From Mytilus californianus (Eukaryota > Mollusca > Bivalvia > Mytilida > Mytilidae), in the NCBI RefSeq assembly GCF_021869535.1, contig NW_026262712.1, positions 109,427,640-109,491,639 on the forward strand: a DNA stretch of 64,000 nt, written 5' to 3'. Below, piece after piece: positions 46,701-56,330 of this stretch. The notes under the pieces are model-generated. The model ran no database searches. It was not told the DNA's origin and saw only the letters and a list, made by a program, of their open reading frames with translations. Within the stretch, counting starts at the first letter, position 1. Every line of letters starts with the position of its first letter. Made by a program: the position numbers and the translations under genes.

Positions 46701-49291
46701 ACTTATCCAAAAGTGAAGAAAACGTTACACACGCAATCCCGTCTGGTCTCAGCAGTAACAAAAGGATTTGGTTTCATCGTAAATAAAATACTATGTTTTA
46801 TTGGATAGTAAGCAACAAACAACCCACAGAAACATTCAGGTTCCTATATCTACATGTTTGTACTATTCTAAATATGGTGAATTAATCAAGAGTATGTGGT
46901 AATAGAAAACAAATCACGAACATCTCGCCACTTTGTTATTTTTTTTTCCAGGTCTTTGATGCGCTAATTGTGTTTACATCTTTAATATTTGACTGTTCGT
47001 TTTACTCTAGAAGTTTTCAGAAGTCTTCTATTGTTGTAATGCTTCTGTTGCCATGGAGATTAATCAGAATTGTAAGCAGTAAGTTTTTTTCTACCACTTC
47101 AAAAATATTATAGGCATATCACATGTAAAAGACATTTTCATTTTTTTTTTTGTTCCACAGCAGCAATATGATAATCACAATAAAGCATGCAGAATTGATT
47201 TAACATCACAATACTATACTATACTATACTATACTATATATGAAGTAATTTAAAACGTTAAACTGTATGGTTGTGTTCTTTCTGTATAACGATAGTTGAG
47301 TTAGCCCCGACATTTATGGTGCCGTAACCAAAGGATTACATCGAAGATGGAGAAGTTAAAGAATAAAAGGACTGGAAATAGAAGTGCAGTGACGAGACTT
47401 TTCCGAAAATTTGAGGAGGCGAAGGAAAACACTGACTTCGACAGAGATGAACTACTTGCAACATACGATAATCGTACGCAAAAGAAGAAATTGTTGGAAA
47501 AACTGAAAGAACAGATATTGGAATGAACAGATTCAATCTACACCCGTCAATCTTATAAATGACACTGAAAACGAGGAAGATACTAAAGTTTTGCATTCAT
47601 CGACACAGATGCGTACAAATGTGCTACTGAAAACGGATGTAGCTCCTGTATGGTCAGGTAATATATGTATGGATACGAATGTTTTATTTGATGAGGGTGC
47701 ACAAAGATCATTTTTAACAGATGATCTAGCGAAGAAATTGAATTTGAAAACTGAAGGAGCTGAAGTTGTACACCAATCGGCATTTGGAAAGGACAACACA
47801 AGCACGAGAGAACTACGCAAAACCACCGTATTTGTCGAAACCGAAAATAGTCGTAAATTTCCTATTGAAGTCCTTATTGTTCCTACTATAGCAATTCCAA
47901 TACATAATCATATGCATTACGTAAACCGAAATATGGATTATCTCAAAGGATTAAGACTCGCTCATCCGGTTACTCAGGAAGATTCTTTTGAGATATCGTT
48001 ACTTATTGGTGCCGACTACTATTGGGACTTTATCGAAGACGAAGTAATAAGAGGAGACGGACCGATCGCGGTTAAGTCGAAGCTTGGATACTAACTATCA
48101 GGACCCTTTCAACCAGGAAGGCTACGTTCGTCTATGAAATCCAGCATCTGGAACGTACTGGTTTCTAAAAATTCAGAGGAATTTGGCTTAAAAGAAGTTA
48201 TAAAGGAACAGACACGTCACGGATTTATCAAGAGAGATGAGGAAGCAGAACCGACAGGGAAAATATTAAAAGATTGACTGAATGATACGTATCTAATGAA
48301 CTGTTGTGACTTATTATGGACTGTTACGAAAATGTTTGATTTATTGACTTACTTTCAAAAACCGATTATATGATAATATTGCATTGACTATGTGAACAGG
48401 TGCGCGAAAAATATAGACACTGTTATCTGTGTACGTAATAGACTCATTGTGATTTAACTAGAAGATAACTAATCTGGAAGTTAGTGACTGTGCTAAAGTT
48501 ATTTAGTTTAAATTTTGAATTTGAGAGACAGTAATTTTAATTCAATTTTACTTTATTGTAATTTCATTTGATATTTACTTTTAGCGACCCGGAGAATGTT
48601 GAGAATACCGCGGGAGTTAAGACGTCGCGTTTTAGCAATTGTATCTAGGGTTGACGTCAATGCGGGACGTAGCCTTAGCAGTTCGAATATATATGAAGTA
48701 AACGTTATGTATTGTTGTGTTCTTTCTGTATAACGATAGTTATGTAAGTCTCGACAATACTATACTATACTATAAACAATATACAATACCAATTACAAAA
48801 CAATACCATTTAATACAATACAATGCATTTCAATGACATATTATACAATACAATGAATACAATACAATATAATACAATATAATGCAAACAATACAGTACA
48901 ATACAATACGATTGAACATAATTTTCCTTTGAAACATTACAACTCTACAAACGGGATCGGATCCAAGACTCGTGAAATATTAAGCCACCGCTCTACCTAC
49001 TGAGTGGGGCGCCAATTGTAACAGAAATACATGATTTGTATCTCAAAATGACAACTATATATACAATTCTAAAATTCAATACAATACAACTTTATCGAAT
49101 CCTTTGATTGGTTTACTTACAAATATACATACATTTTAAATGATTAGATAATAAACATGAGAAATTTATTTTCAGGCTTAATTGCGGCACTCAATAGTAA
49201 GCATAGACGACAGGTAAAAAGTTTGATTATAGGAAAGAAAAAGATAGAAGAGAAATACATCAAAATAGCGAAACAATTCCAAATTGTCAAG
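40653..49291 (+). CDS. Hv1/TMEM266-like voltage-sensor protein (partial spliced model)
   Basis: Exons 40653-40774, 44106-44482, 45445-45498, 46952-47078, 49176-49291; all have GT/AG borders and matching phases, giving 265 in-frame codons. S1 contains VVILIVFESSLHVAEVLIE; S2 ends FMSVE|TSLRIF; S3 is VFDALIVFTSLIFD; S4 is VVMLLLPWRLIRIV; then a charged helix (HRRQVKSLIIGKKKIEEK) like the Hv1 coiled coil. By alignment with human Hv1: selectivity Asp112 is Glu; Glu119, Glu153, Asp174, Asp185, Trp207, Arg208 and Arg211 are kept; Lys157 is Arg; Arg205 is Leu, followed by Pro. The S1-S2 loop is about 108 residues against a short loop in human Hv1. Family members are voltage-gated proton channels or channel-less voltage sensors; which applies here is open. 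N-terminus and final exon(s) not found. Confidence 0.85.
41718..41977 (+). mobile_element. tRNA-derived SINE
   Basis: Head resembles a tRNA-Leu/Ser: A-box 'tggccgagtggtctaag' and B-box-like 'gtgagttcgaaccccgc'. The body has 'ggttttctccgggcactccg gcttcctccacca' and 'ctggccgccacgaaatagcc', a block I recall as a conserved central domain of invertebrate SINEs. The tail is a short 'atcaa' repeat. Flanks 'tctgctgtatttct' (41704-41717) and 'tctgctgtttct' (41978-41989) look like a target-site duplication with a small difference. Confidence 0.85.
42600..42840 (+). repeat. dispersed repeat family B, copy in voltage-sensor intron
   Basis: 'caacaccatggccaaatgaa', 'gagcaacacgaaatccacca' and 'ggcgctccggaacggtcacc' match the 33180 copy. 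Confidence 0.6.
43230..44090 (+). repeat. mollusc repeat with ~140-bp internal units, copy 1
   Basis: Units contain 'gtgtacatgtctgt', 'tgaccttgacctcattttca tggttca' and 'aataggtcaactatatttgg'. It ends 'gagacatttcagcgtgtgca ctctt' just before the 44106 acceptor. The same family fills 58650-59745. Confidence 0.75.
44106..44482 (+). CDS. S1-S2 loop and S2 exon of voltage-sensor gene
   Basis: Acceptor tttactttcag, donor GAG|GTATTA, phase 1 in and 0 out. About 108 residues of hydrophilic loop with three cysteines (DEC, KCF, VCG) precede a hydrophobic helix, RIFALGIIIFMSVE. Reading on without splicing meets a stop at 44510. The S2 glutamate is the last residue before the intron. Confidence 0.82.
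44904..45061. mobile_element. MITE related to 20076-20227
   Basis: Ends CAATGGCGGATTCAGG and ATCCATAGTCCGCTCCTG are inverse of each other with some mismatches, and match the ends of the 20076 element. No clear target-site duplication. Confidence 0.5.
45445..45498 (+). CDS. S2-S3 linker micro-exon
   Basis: 54-bp exon, phase 0-0, acceptor aatttttttttcag, donor GAG|GTATGT. Encodes TSLRIFCTGFIFLKRKIE, which completes S2 and the S2-S3 linker; the Arg matches Hv1 Lys157. Confidence 0.8.
45538..45667. repeat. 130-bp foldback hairpin
   Basis: Arms of about 50 bp ('taatacggtatatatggggt cagtaaattccatatgggg' and its inverse) are almost perfect. Loop 'tgagagcgaagctcgaat'. Ends 'acatagtgtg' and 'cacactatgt'. 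Lies in the intron after the 54-bp exon. Confidence 0.88.
46952..47078 (+). CDS. S3-S4 exon of voltage-sensor gene
   Basis: Acceptor tttttttccag, donor AGCA|GTAAGT, phase 0 in and 1 out. Encodes VFDALIVFTSLIFD (S3, two aspartates), a short linker with FYSRSFQKSS, and S4 with LPWRLIRIVS. Confidence 0.88.
47347..47526 (+). pseudogene. gag N-terminal remnant of the BEL/Pao-like element
   Basis: 59-residue frame, charged and helical, with TRLFRKFEEAKENTD and a leucine-rich end before TGA. Position just after the primer-binding-like site and the composition fit a BEL/Pao gag start. Truncated; no zinc knuckles. Confidence 0.5.
47591..48094 (+). pseudogene. retropepsin-like (peptidase A16/DUF1758 type) remnant
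   Basis: 167-residue frame. TNVLFDEGAQRSFLTDDLA is the active-site region, where the family has D-S/T-G; here it reads D-E-G. SLLIGADYYWDFIEDEV and the following KSKLGY are the typical downstream landmarks. A stop follows KSKLGY, and recognisable family sequence continues after it (SGPFQPGRL). The changed active site and the stop suggest it is not a working protease. The start residue is arbitrary because the frame would normally be part of gag-pol. Confidence 0.75.
48951..49013 (-). repeat. degenerate tRNA-like segment
   Basis: On the minus strand 'actcagtaggtagagcggtg' resembles a tRNA A-box region, and 'ggatccgatcccg' a B-box. No intact anticodon or acceptor stem, so a pseudo-tRNA or SINE head. 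Neighbouring 48760-48930 is an 'atacaatacaat' microsatellite. Confidence 0.35.
49176..49291 (+). CDS. post-S4 helix exon of voltage-sensor gene
   Basis: Acceptor atttattttcag, phase 1 in. Encodes LIAALNSKHRRQVKSLIIG, KKKIEEKYIKIAKQFQIVK, collinear with the Hv1 stretch joining S4 to the dimerising coiled coil. A donor AAG|GTAGAA is possible at 49292. If unused, the frame runs to a stop at 49355 through a dispersed repeat, giving 22 more residues. Hv1 usually has a longer coiled coil, so a further exon is likely. Confidence 0.75.
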
Positions 49292-49314
49292 GTAGAAGAC
49301 TACAGTTTCTTTAA

Positions 49315-49420
49315 CCCTCTTAATGCCAAAGCGACATATATGTCGTTTCCGTGTTGATGCCAAAGCGACATATAAGTCGTTTGGGGGTTTGATGCCAATG
49401 CGACATATATGTCGTTTCAA
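49315..49420. repeat. three units of a palindromic 'gcgacatatatgtcgttt' repeat
   Basis: 'aatgccaaagcgacatatatgt', 'gatgccaaagcgacatataa' and 'gatgccaatgcgacatatat' lie in tandem, each about 35 bp and centred on a near-palindrome. The repeat begins about 25 bp past the possible donor of the 49176 exon. Confidence 0.75.
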
Positions 49421-50029
49421 CAATATTACATTAAGTATATATTATAAATCAAAACTTTGCAAACTATACTTAACTAAAAAATTAAAGCTTTTTGACAATG
49501 TTGACCATCGGTCATCTAAGTGTAGTTTGAAGCAATGACGTAATATCCATGACTTTAATGTGACGTTATAAAATTATGACATAAGTAAATTGAATTTTCT
49601 TTCTCTGGAAAAAAAACGTCTTCCAGCGACAAACGCCAACGTTGTTTTTTTTTATATTTGCAAGCACGCACATGACACTGGTGCTGACGATTAAAAGATT
49701 GACATAAGAGCTGGAAACACAAGATAATTGGACAAGACCGGGTCGCCCTTTTTTTTTGGCATCGTGACTTATCAGACTATCATAATATAAAATACTTTAT
49801 TGACCGCATTTCCGACATATTCGTCCGACTGTGTGTTGAAAAATGTTTTAGAAAGTTTCGCACATTACGTATGTTCGAATATAAATGATTATGTGTTTAC
49901 CCTATCAGTCTGAAACGGGAAATCGATCCACTCATGACAGAATCATTGCCCAAGAGGACTCGGTAAATAATAAAAGAATATTGAAATTTGGAGTTATGAA
50001 AATTTATAAAAACACTAATTTTAAGCATG

Positions 50030-51060
50030 GAACTCTGAACAGATATATCATGTTATGGAGGGGTATTTGCGAAAAATACCAGTCAAGGGACGGTGAAATT
50101 TCCCAAGCCGCTAGGCGAGGGAAATTTGGTCCCAAGACTGGTATTTTTCGCAAATACCCCTCCATAACATGGTTTATCTGTTTAATTACACCGAATAGGT
50201 TTTGATTGAAACTGTCTGTACATGTGAAGGGAAATCGTAGTATCGCGGGAATTATACATGTACTTATACGCGTTAGTGCTGTCATTTTGTAACGTCATGG
50301 TATCTATATGTGTAAACGTCATTGTTATTCCATCATTAAATCGTTCATTTGTATAGACATTTTTTTCCCTCTTTATATGTATATTTCTGACAGTTTTCGG
50401 TTTAACTCAATAAATAGTGCTTAACCATGTTGTCGGGATAAAGTGAGAAAGGATCCGAATAATTTTGGCGGGAACTGGCTCGCGAGGGTAAAAAAGGAAT
50501 ATCCAAAATGGCAAATACCACGGCAGAGAAGGGAATTTGAGGCAAATTCACCGGCAGTGGTGAAAAACAGGCAAATTCGTTTGGAATGAGGAAAAAATGT
50601 TAGAATATGCGACAAATACACTGGCTAACAACCAATCAAAATCCGGCATTCTTATATAAGGTGTAATTATGAACAGATATATCATGTTAAGGAGGGGTAT
50701 TTGCGAAAAATACCAGTCGAGAGAATGTTAAATTTCGCGAGCCGTAAGGCGAGGGAAATTCATTCTCAAGACTGGTTTTTTTCGCAAATACCCTTCAAGA
50801 ACATGCTATATCTGTTTAATTACACCGAATGTTAACGTTCAAAAACGCATTGATGATCGTGACGTTACAAGCGTCCAGTCGGATAGAGTATTTTTTGGCA
50901 AATACCATGGCAGAGAGGGTAAAAAAGGCATATCCTTTTTGCATATACCCCGGCGGCGTTAAAAAATGAACGATATTCATTTGATAACAGTAAATTGGTG
51001 AAAAATACACTGGCTATCAACCAATCAAAATCCAGGATTCTTACATAAGGTGTAATTAAA
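50030..51060. repeat. duplicated hairpin unit
   Basis: Hairpins at about 50038-50205 and 50668-50830 both have arms 'ggaggggtatttgcgaaaaa taccagtc' and the inverse, with a loop rich in 'gcgaggg'. Each is followed by related flank sequence ('caaccaatcaaaatccRg', 'ggtgtaattaWRacag'), so the unit (about 635 bp, then about 390 bp) is a tandem duplication. No coding. Confidence 0.8.
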
Positions 51061-51559
51061 ACAGAAATCCACTAACATTGTCGATACAATACACACTGCC
51101 AATGCCCACATGTTCTTGTCTAAATTGAGTTCCTTTTATCCAAAAGGTGTTTGATTGATAAGCGACAAATACTTGACGTTAATTTGAAAAACAAAATTTC
51201 AAATATATTTGTTTTTGCCAATTGGAATTTAACCATGTTTTATACTCCTTTTGCTGTTTTAAAGTATTCAGTATTATTGCTAGCTGAGTTCCTGCCATGA
51301 AGGAGGAAAGGCTTAATTCCTTTTTTTTTAAACATATATTTCGTAAACTTAGACTGTTTTATTTGTGTGAATCCCGTAGGAAATGTTTTTACAAACATTT
51401 TAGGATGAAATGTTGTCATTAAACATTACATGGTGCATTATTGACGGACACTTTCAGTCGGCTTCACGTAGTTGATAGACGAAATATTAAATATAAATTT
51501 TAACTAAAGCTATTTTAAAACTGAATTTACGATTAATTAATTGCATGCCATTTAGTTCA

Positions 51560-51760
51560 GCGACAAATATTTGGTATAACTGCCAATGAGACAACAATCG
51601 ACCAAAGTTGAAATGAAGTGGATGTTAGCAATATTGCAGGCAACCGTACGGTCTTCAACAATGAGAAAAAAAGAATACCACTAGTCGCCTATAGATGGCC
51701 ACGAAATAAAAAATGTGAAACAATTCAATTGAGAAAATTAATAGCCTAATTCGTAATACT
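51560..51760 (+). repeat. dispersed mussel-type repeat, 5' part
   Basis: 'ggtataactgccaatgagac', 'cgtacggtcttcaacaatga' and 'gaaacaattcaattgagaaa' match the 880-1050 region. Confidence 0.65.
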
Positions 51761-52560
51761 ATATTTGGCTTATTCATACTCGTGTACAAGTATCACAAAT
51801 AAGTTTGAATCATTTTTATTTTAAATAAATGAAAAATTACTGAATTTTAATCTTTAGATAGATGTAACGGGTTCTGTATTTCTATTTCCAATATGATTTC
51901 AAGGAGATGGTATTGCCACGGTTTGATTATGAACAGGGATTATTCATCAACATTTAGCATCAGCTTAATAACAATACAGATAGACCCCTTACAGATTTTT
52001 TTTTAACTTACCTGTTCATGACATTATTTGGTATTTTTTTTCCATGCATACACCATCTGTATCCAGCTTGAAATTTTAAATGGACCAGTGTTTTTATTTG
52101 AAGTCTGACTTCTCCGGATTAAACAGAAGCTAGGGATTTGAATTTCACTAAACAGATACCACAGACCTGGTCATGAAATATTCATAAATAAATTATAGAG
52201 AATAAACTGATGAAACAATATGTTCTCCGAGTGTTCGACATTCATTTTTGTAATTTCACTTAAATGGATCTTGTCGATAATAGTATTCTCTATTTCTCAG
52301 TGCGATGATTCACATTAAAAAATCCAAAATGAACACACAATTTCTTTGCATTCGTTAGAAGAGAACACGAAAAGATATATAAGAGGAGACACCCTCTACT
52401 GGCACAATTTTTTTTACGCAAATCCAGCAGCGGTTATTACGGCCTCTAAAATCTGCACCTATTTTTAATCTTTGGTTTAAACAATATTTTATTCGATATG
52501 TTAAATCATGCTATATAATATAATACAGTATAAACAATGGGAATCAGAAACAAGCAACAT
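51761..52560. other. no gene recognised
   Basis: AT-rich sequence between the dispersed repeat and the non-LTR element. Confidence 0.4.
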
Positions 52561-52809
52561 TGCTTATTTTAATCTGTCTCCAAAAGAATGTTGACATACA
52601 ATATAATGAATACTTGGAGCATGCTCTGTCAATTGAAATATATTAAGAATAGTAAATACAAAAAAAGATTGACTATATAGTTTGAGAAAAAAGGGAGAAA
52701 AAAAAAACAAAAACAAAAAACAAAAAACAAGTGATTGAAATGAGCTAAATGAAATGCAAGGAAAACATATAAATGATGCTTTCATATTATGGTTTGAATC
52801 TTTTACTTT

Positions 52810-54825
52810 TCAATATGTATTTTTGTACCAATACAAAAAAGTACAATTTTCTTCATCAGTTAAACAATCTGACCCAAAAAGCAAAATATTTACATCAATA
52901 CGCTGCGGAAAATCAGCAAGAGAATTCAGTAGCACTTGGCGTATGTTAGTATAGTAAGGACATGTTAATAAAAAATGAGAACTTGTTTCTATAGCACCAC
53001 AACGACAATTTGGCGAATCCACTAAATTAAGTAAAAATAAATCGGAGTTTAAAGCACTAGAGTTCATTCGCAAGCGTGCATGGAGAATTTGTCCAATGCG
53101 ATTTCCAACGTAATAATGTGTGGGAACCTTCTTATTTTGTTTACAAATATGTTTTTTAAATAGAAAGAGAGAGTCGCACTGTCTTATATTAAAAGGTATC
53201 TTATTCCATAATTTCACGGTTGCAGGGAAAAAGTATTCTGAATATAAGCGAGTTCTTGTAACGATTTCTAAGATATTTTGACGTTGCCTTGTATTATGGT
53301 TATGCCTACTTTCTACTAAACCTGGTATTTGTTCACGGAGATAACTAGGTGTTTTGTCATATATAATTTTGTGCCAGAGTATCAATCTATGATTTTCTCT
53401 TCGTTCCGATAACTTTTCCCATTGAGTTTCGACATATAACTTACCAATATTCGTAAGTTTAGTCCCCCCTGTAACTATGCGTGCGGCATCTAGCTGGATA
53501 TATTCAAGCCTTTGTATTAGGTTTACATTATGTGTGTCCCATACAACATCGGCGTATTCAAGAATTGGCCGTATAAAAGACATATATAGTTTTTCCAGAG
53601 TGAACCGATCGAAAACGTTTCTAACTTTCCGTAGAATATTAACCCTTAAATAAAATTTTTTCATTATGTATTCGATGTGGTCTTGCCAAAATCCATTATT
53701 AGAAAAATAAACACCAAGATGTTTGTGATTGTCGACTATTTTCAGTTCTTGGTTATTCATTTTTAAAGGGGGGTGGTACAACTTAGTTTTTTTCCTAGAA
53801 ATAATCATAGACTCTGTTTTTTTGGCATTAAAATTAACAAGCCATTTTTGTGACCAATTATATATTTTATCTAAATCATTGTTTAGTGTTTCAGCAGCTT
53901 CAATCGGATTATCAACTACTAAGTACAATGAGGTATCGTCAGCAAATAATTTAATTTCTGCATGAATATCTTCGACAATGTCATTTATAAAGATTAAAAA
54001 CAGTAGAGGCCCTAAAATAGACCCCTGGGGTACCCCTGCATTTACTGGTAGCCATTCAGAACTTGTACCATTTATTACCACACTTTGGGATCTTCCTGAC
54101 AGATAATTTTCAAACCATTTCAATAAACTACCAGATATTCCAGCTTGTTGTAATTTGAAAAGAAGACCCTTATGCCAAACTCTATCGAAGGCTTTGCTTA
54201 TATCACAGAAAACAACCCTTATTTCTTTACCACTATCAAGAGCTTTACCAAAATCATTTGAAATATTAACCAGTTGATTTACTGCTGAGTCCCCCCTAGT
54301 GAAGCCAGACTGATTATCGCTAAGAAACTTATTTTGTTTTAAGTGATTGTAAACATGTTTATAAACACAACGCTCCATACACTTTGATATAACACTCAAG
54401 AGGGAAATCGGTCTATAATTTTTCACATCATTTGGTTTATTACTTTTGAATACAGGGGAAACGTTTGCTCTTTTCCATTGATGGGGAAATACTGCACTAC
54501 GCAAGGACAAGTTGAATAATTTACACAAAGGACTTTTAAGAATAGCTGAAGCCTCTTTTAACAGTTTTGGATTTATTAAATCAGGACCTGAAGCTTTTGA
54601 TGGATTAATTATACTAAGAATGTCTTCCACTTCTGTTTCGTTAAGTTCTATTTCGTTGATTGTAGTTGAAGCATTAAGAGGTATAACGGGTAAAATTGTA
54701 CTGGAGTCATCAATATTAGACTGGGATGCAAAAAAATGATTTAATTCGTTTGCTTTGTCGATATCATCAAATATAAGAGAATCATTTATTAAAAGAGGTG
54801 GTATACTTGTGTCTTTTGATTTCAT
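52810..54825 (-). pseudogene. retrotransposon ORF2, reverse transcriptase and C-terminus
   Basis: 671-residue open stretch. Reverse-transcriptase blocks in order: PSKASGPD (76-82), YRPISLLS (137-144), FCDISKAFDRVWH (206-218), NAGVPQGSILGPLLF (262-276), LFADDTSLYL (293-302) with the catalytic Asp pair, and HLGVYFS after it. The C-terminal part has RLRMNSSALNSDLF and PNCRCGAIETSSHFLLTCP, a C-x-C...H...C knuckle seen in CR1/L2-type elements. No lesions in this part. Its real upstream frame begins at the shift near 54890, so the ATG at 54825 is only the first methionine after it. Confidence 0.92.
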
Positions 54826-54839
54826 ACCTGTAATTTGAT

Positions 54840-55754
54840 TTACGATTTTCCACCAATTCTTATTAGAGGAGTTGTTATTAATACCTTTTTTATCAAGGAA
54901 TTATTAAAATCTTCTTTAGATTTTCTTACTAAATTGGTAACTTCGTTTCGTATTTTCCTAAATTTATTCCAGTCTTTCGAATTATTACGTCTTTTAGCAA
55001 TTTTGTGTATTCGATTCTTTTTCCTTATCTTTTTCTTTATTTCATTAGTAAGCCAAGGGGGTTGATCCTTACGAACCGTTATTATTTTATTTGGAATACA
55101 TTTATCGGCTGCATCTAAAATAATATGTGTGATATTTGCCGTCATGTCTTCAATATTATCTGAATCTGTTATTGAATTCCAATTATTTCCGGACAAAATA
55201 TTTCTGTATTTTGTATAGTCGCCACGACCATACAACCATATTTTACGTTTGAAAGATTTATGACAGGTTTTGGGAAAATTTAAAAGACCAATAATAGGAC
55301 AATGGTACCTCAATTGATCAAGAAGTGGCGGACCAACGCCACAGTACGTAACAGCATTTACGTTGTTTGTAATGAAAAGATCTAACAATGAAGAAGACTG
55401 TTCAGTAAAATGTGTTGGTTCGTCTATCAACTGATTCAAACTGAACTGTGTTAATAAAGGTATAATCTTAGAGTTAGCGCAACTTATTTGATTATCATTA
55501 AAATCGCCAGTAATCATTATGTAATCTACATGATTGTCGTTTAAGGCCATATCTAGTGAGTTTTCTAATTTCACCCAAATATCTTGCTCGCAATTAGGGG
55601 GGATATAGACAGTCCCAAAGAGAACTTTTTTACCATGTAATTTTAGTTCTAGCCACACAGATTCAAGGTTGTCCATTTCTATGTCTTGGCGTCGATGTGC
55701 AACTAAATTATTTTTAACATATACGACAACTCCACCGCCTGTTTTTTGTGGTCC
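54840..55754 (-). pseudogene. retrotransposon ORF2, endonuclease part
   Basis: Same frame as the preceding part, read from just after the TGA. It opens with KTGGGVVVYVKNN and continues through LESVWLELK, FGTVYIPP, IMITGDFNDN and SSLLDLFITN, the order of motifs in AP-endonuclease-like domains. An RYHCPIIG stretch stands where SDH-PI is usual, so the aspartate before the histidine appears changed. A basic linker follows (KKIRKKNRIHKIAKRRN). Near 54890 the frame shifts; after it the correct frame lies on the other phase and reads through to the reverse transcriptase. Confidence 0.82.
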
Positions 55755-56330
55755 TCAATCTCGACGGAAGGGGCTATGATAATTTAGTAAATTTATTGAT
55801 TCGTCTGTGTTATTATTGTTTAGCCAAGACTCCGTAAAAGCTAATATGTCAAAATCATCATACTCCGCTTCTATAAGGTCCAATTTTGGTACGATACTTT
55901 GAATATTTAGGTGAAGAAATGACACAGATTTTGAGAACAATTCAGAAAAATTTGATAAATCAGCAATGTTAACGGTACTACCTGAGGAGTTTAAATCATC
56001 ATTCGGACCAGGGTTTGTTTCTAACCCTGCTATTATTAACAGCATTTGAACAATAACAAGTATGAAAGAGAACGCAAATATAAATAATACATCACAGGAA
56101 GCATTGCTTTTAGTACATACATTAACATTTTTACAAATTTGGGATTTAGCATTTTTATTATATATTAAGAAATTGATCAACAGTGCTAGTGCGACTGCTT
56201 TCAATTTTGTTTTGCTAAAAAGTATTAGGTTGATACAGAATACATCAAGATATGTAAGTCTCTTTTTTATGTTAGTACCTGGAATAAATAGGCCAACTCT
56301 CATGCGATATTGTTCAATACTAATACCCAT
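55755..56330 (-). pseudogene. retrotransposon ORF2, N-terminal part with 2A-like motif
   Basis: 191 residues from ATG at 56330. Hydrophobic segments at about 28-38, 45-57 and 81-101 are followed at once by AGLETNPGP (residues 101-109). NPGP is the invariant end of 2A ribosome-skipping peptides, which separate the nascent chain between the final Gly and Pro. Next comes the start of the endonuclease: SFLHLNIQSI and ILAFTESWL. The frame ends at a TGA directly after FRRD. The same frame continues beyond the stop into the next entry, so this is one ORF with a nonsense change, probably CGA to TGA. Confidence 0.82.

Larger units (their letters stand above)
47236..48756 (+). mobile_element. internally deleted BEL/Pao-like LTR retrotransposon
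   Basis: The right LTR, 48597-48756 (160 bp), starts TGTTGAGAATACC and ends CGACA. A truncated left LTR (about 47236-47312) shares 'tgtgttctttctgtataacg atagtt' and ends CCGACA. It is followed by a primer-binding-like 'tggtgccgtaacc', a short gag-like frame (47347-47526) and a protease-like frame (47591-48094). There is no reverse transcriptase, RNase H or integrase. The element sits in an (actat)n microsatellite (47208-47236; 48757-48775) in an intron of the voltage-sensor gene. Confidence 0.78.

Noticed and set aside
49885..50285. 106- and 93-residue frames on opposite strands
   Set aside because: They lie over the hairpin, whose two arms encode mirror peptides; not a gene.
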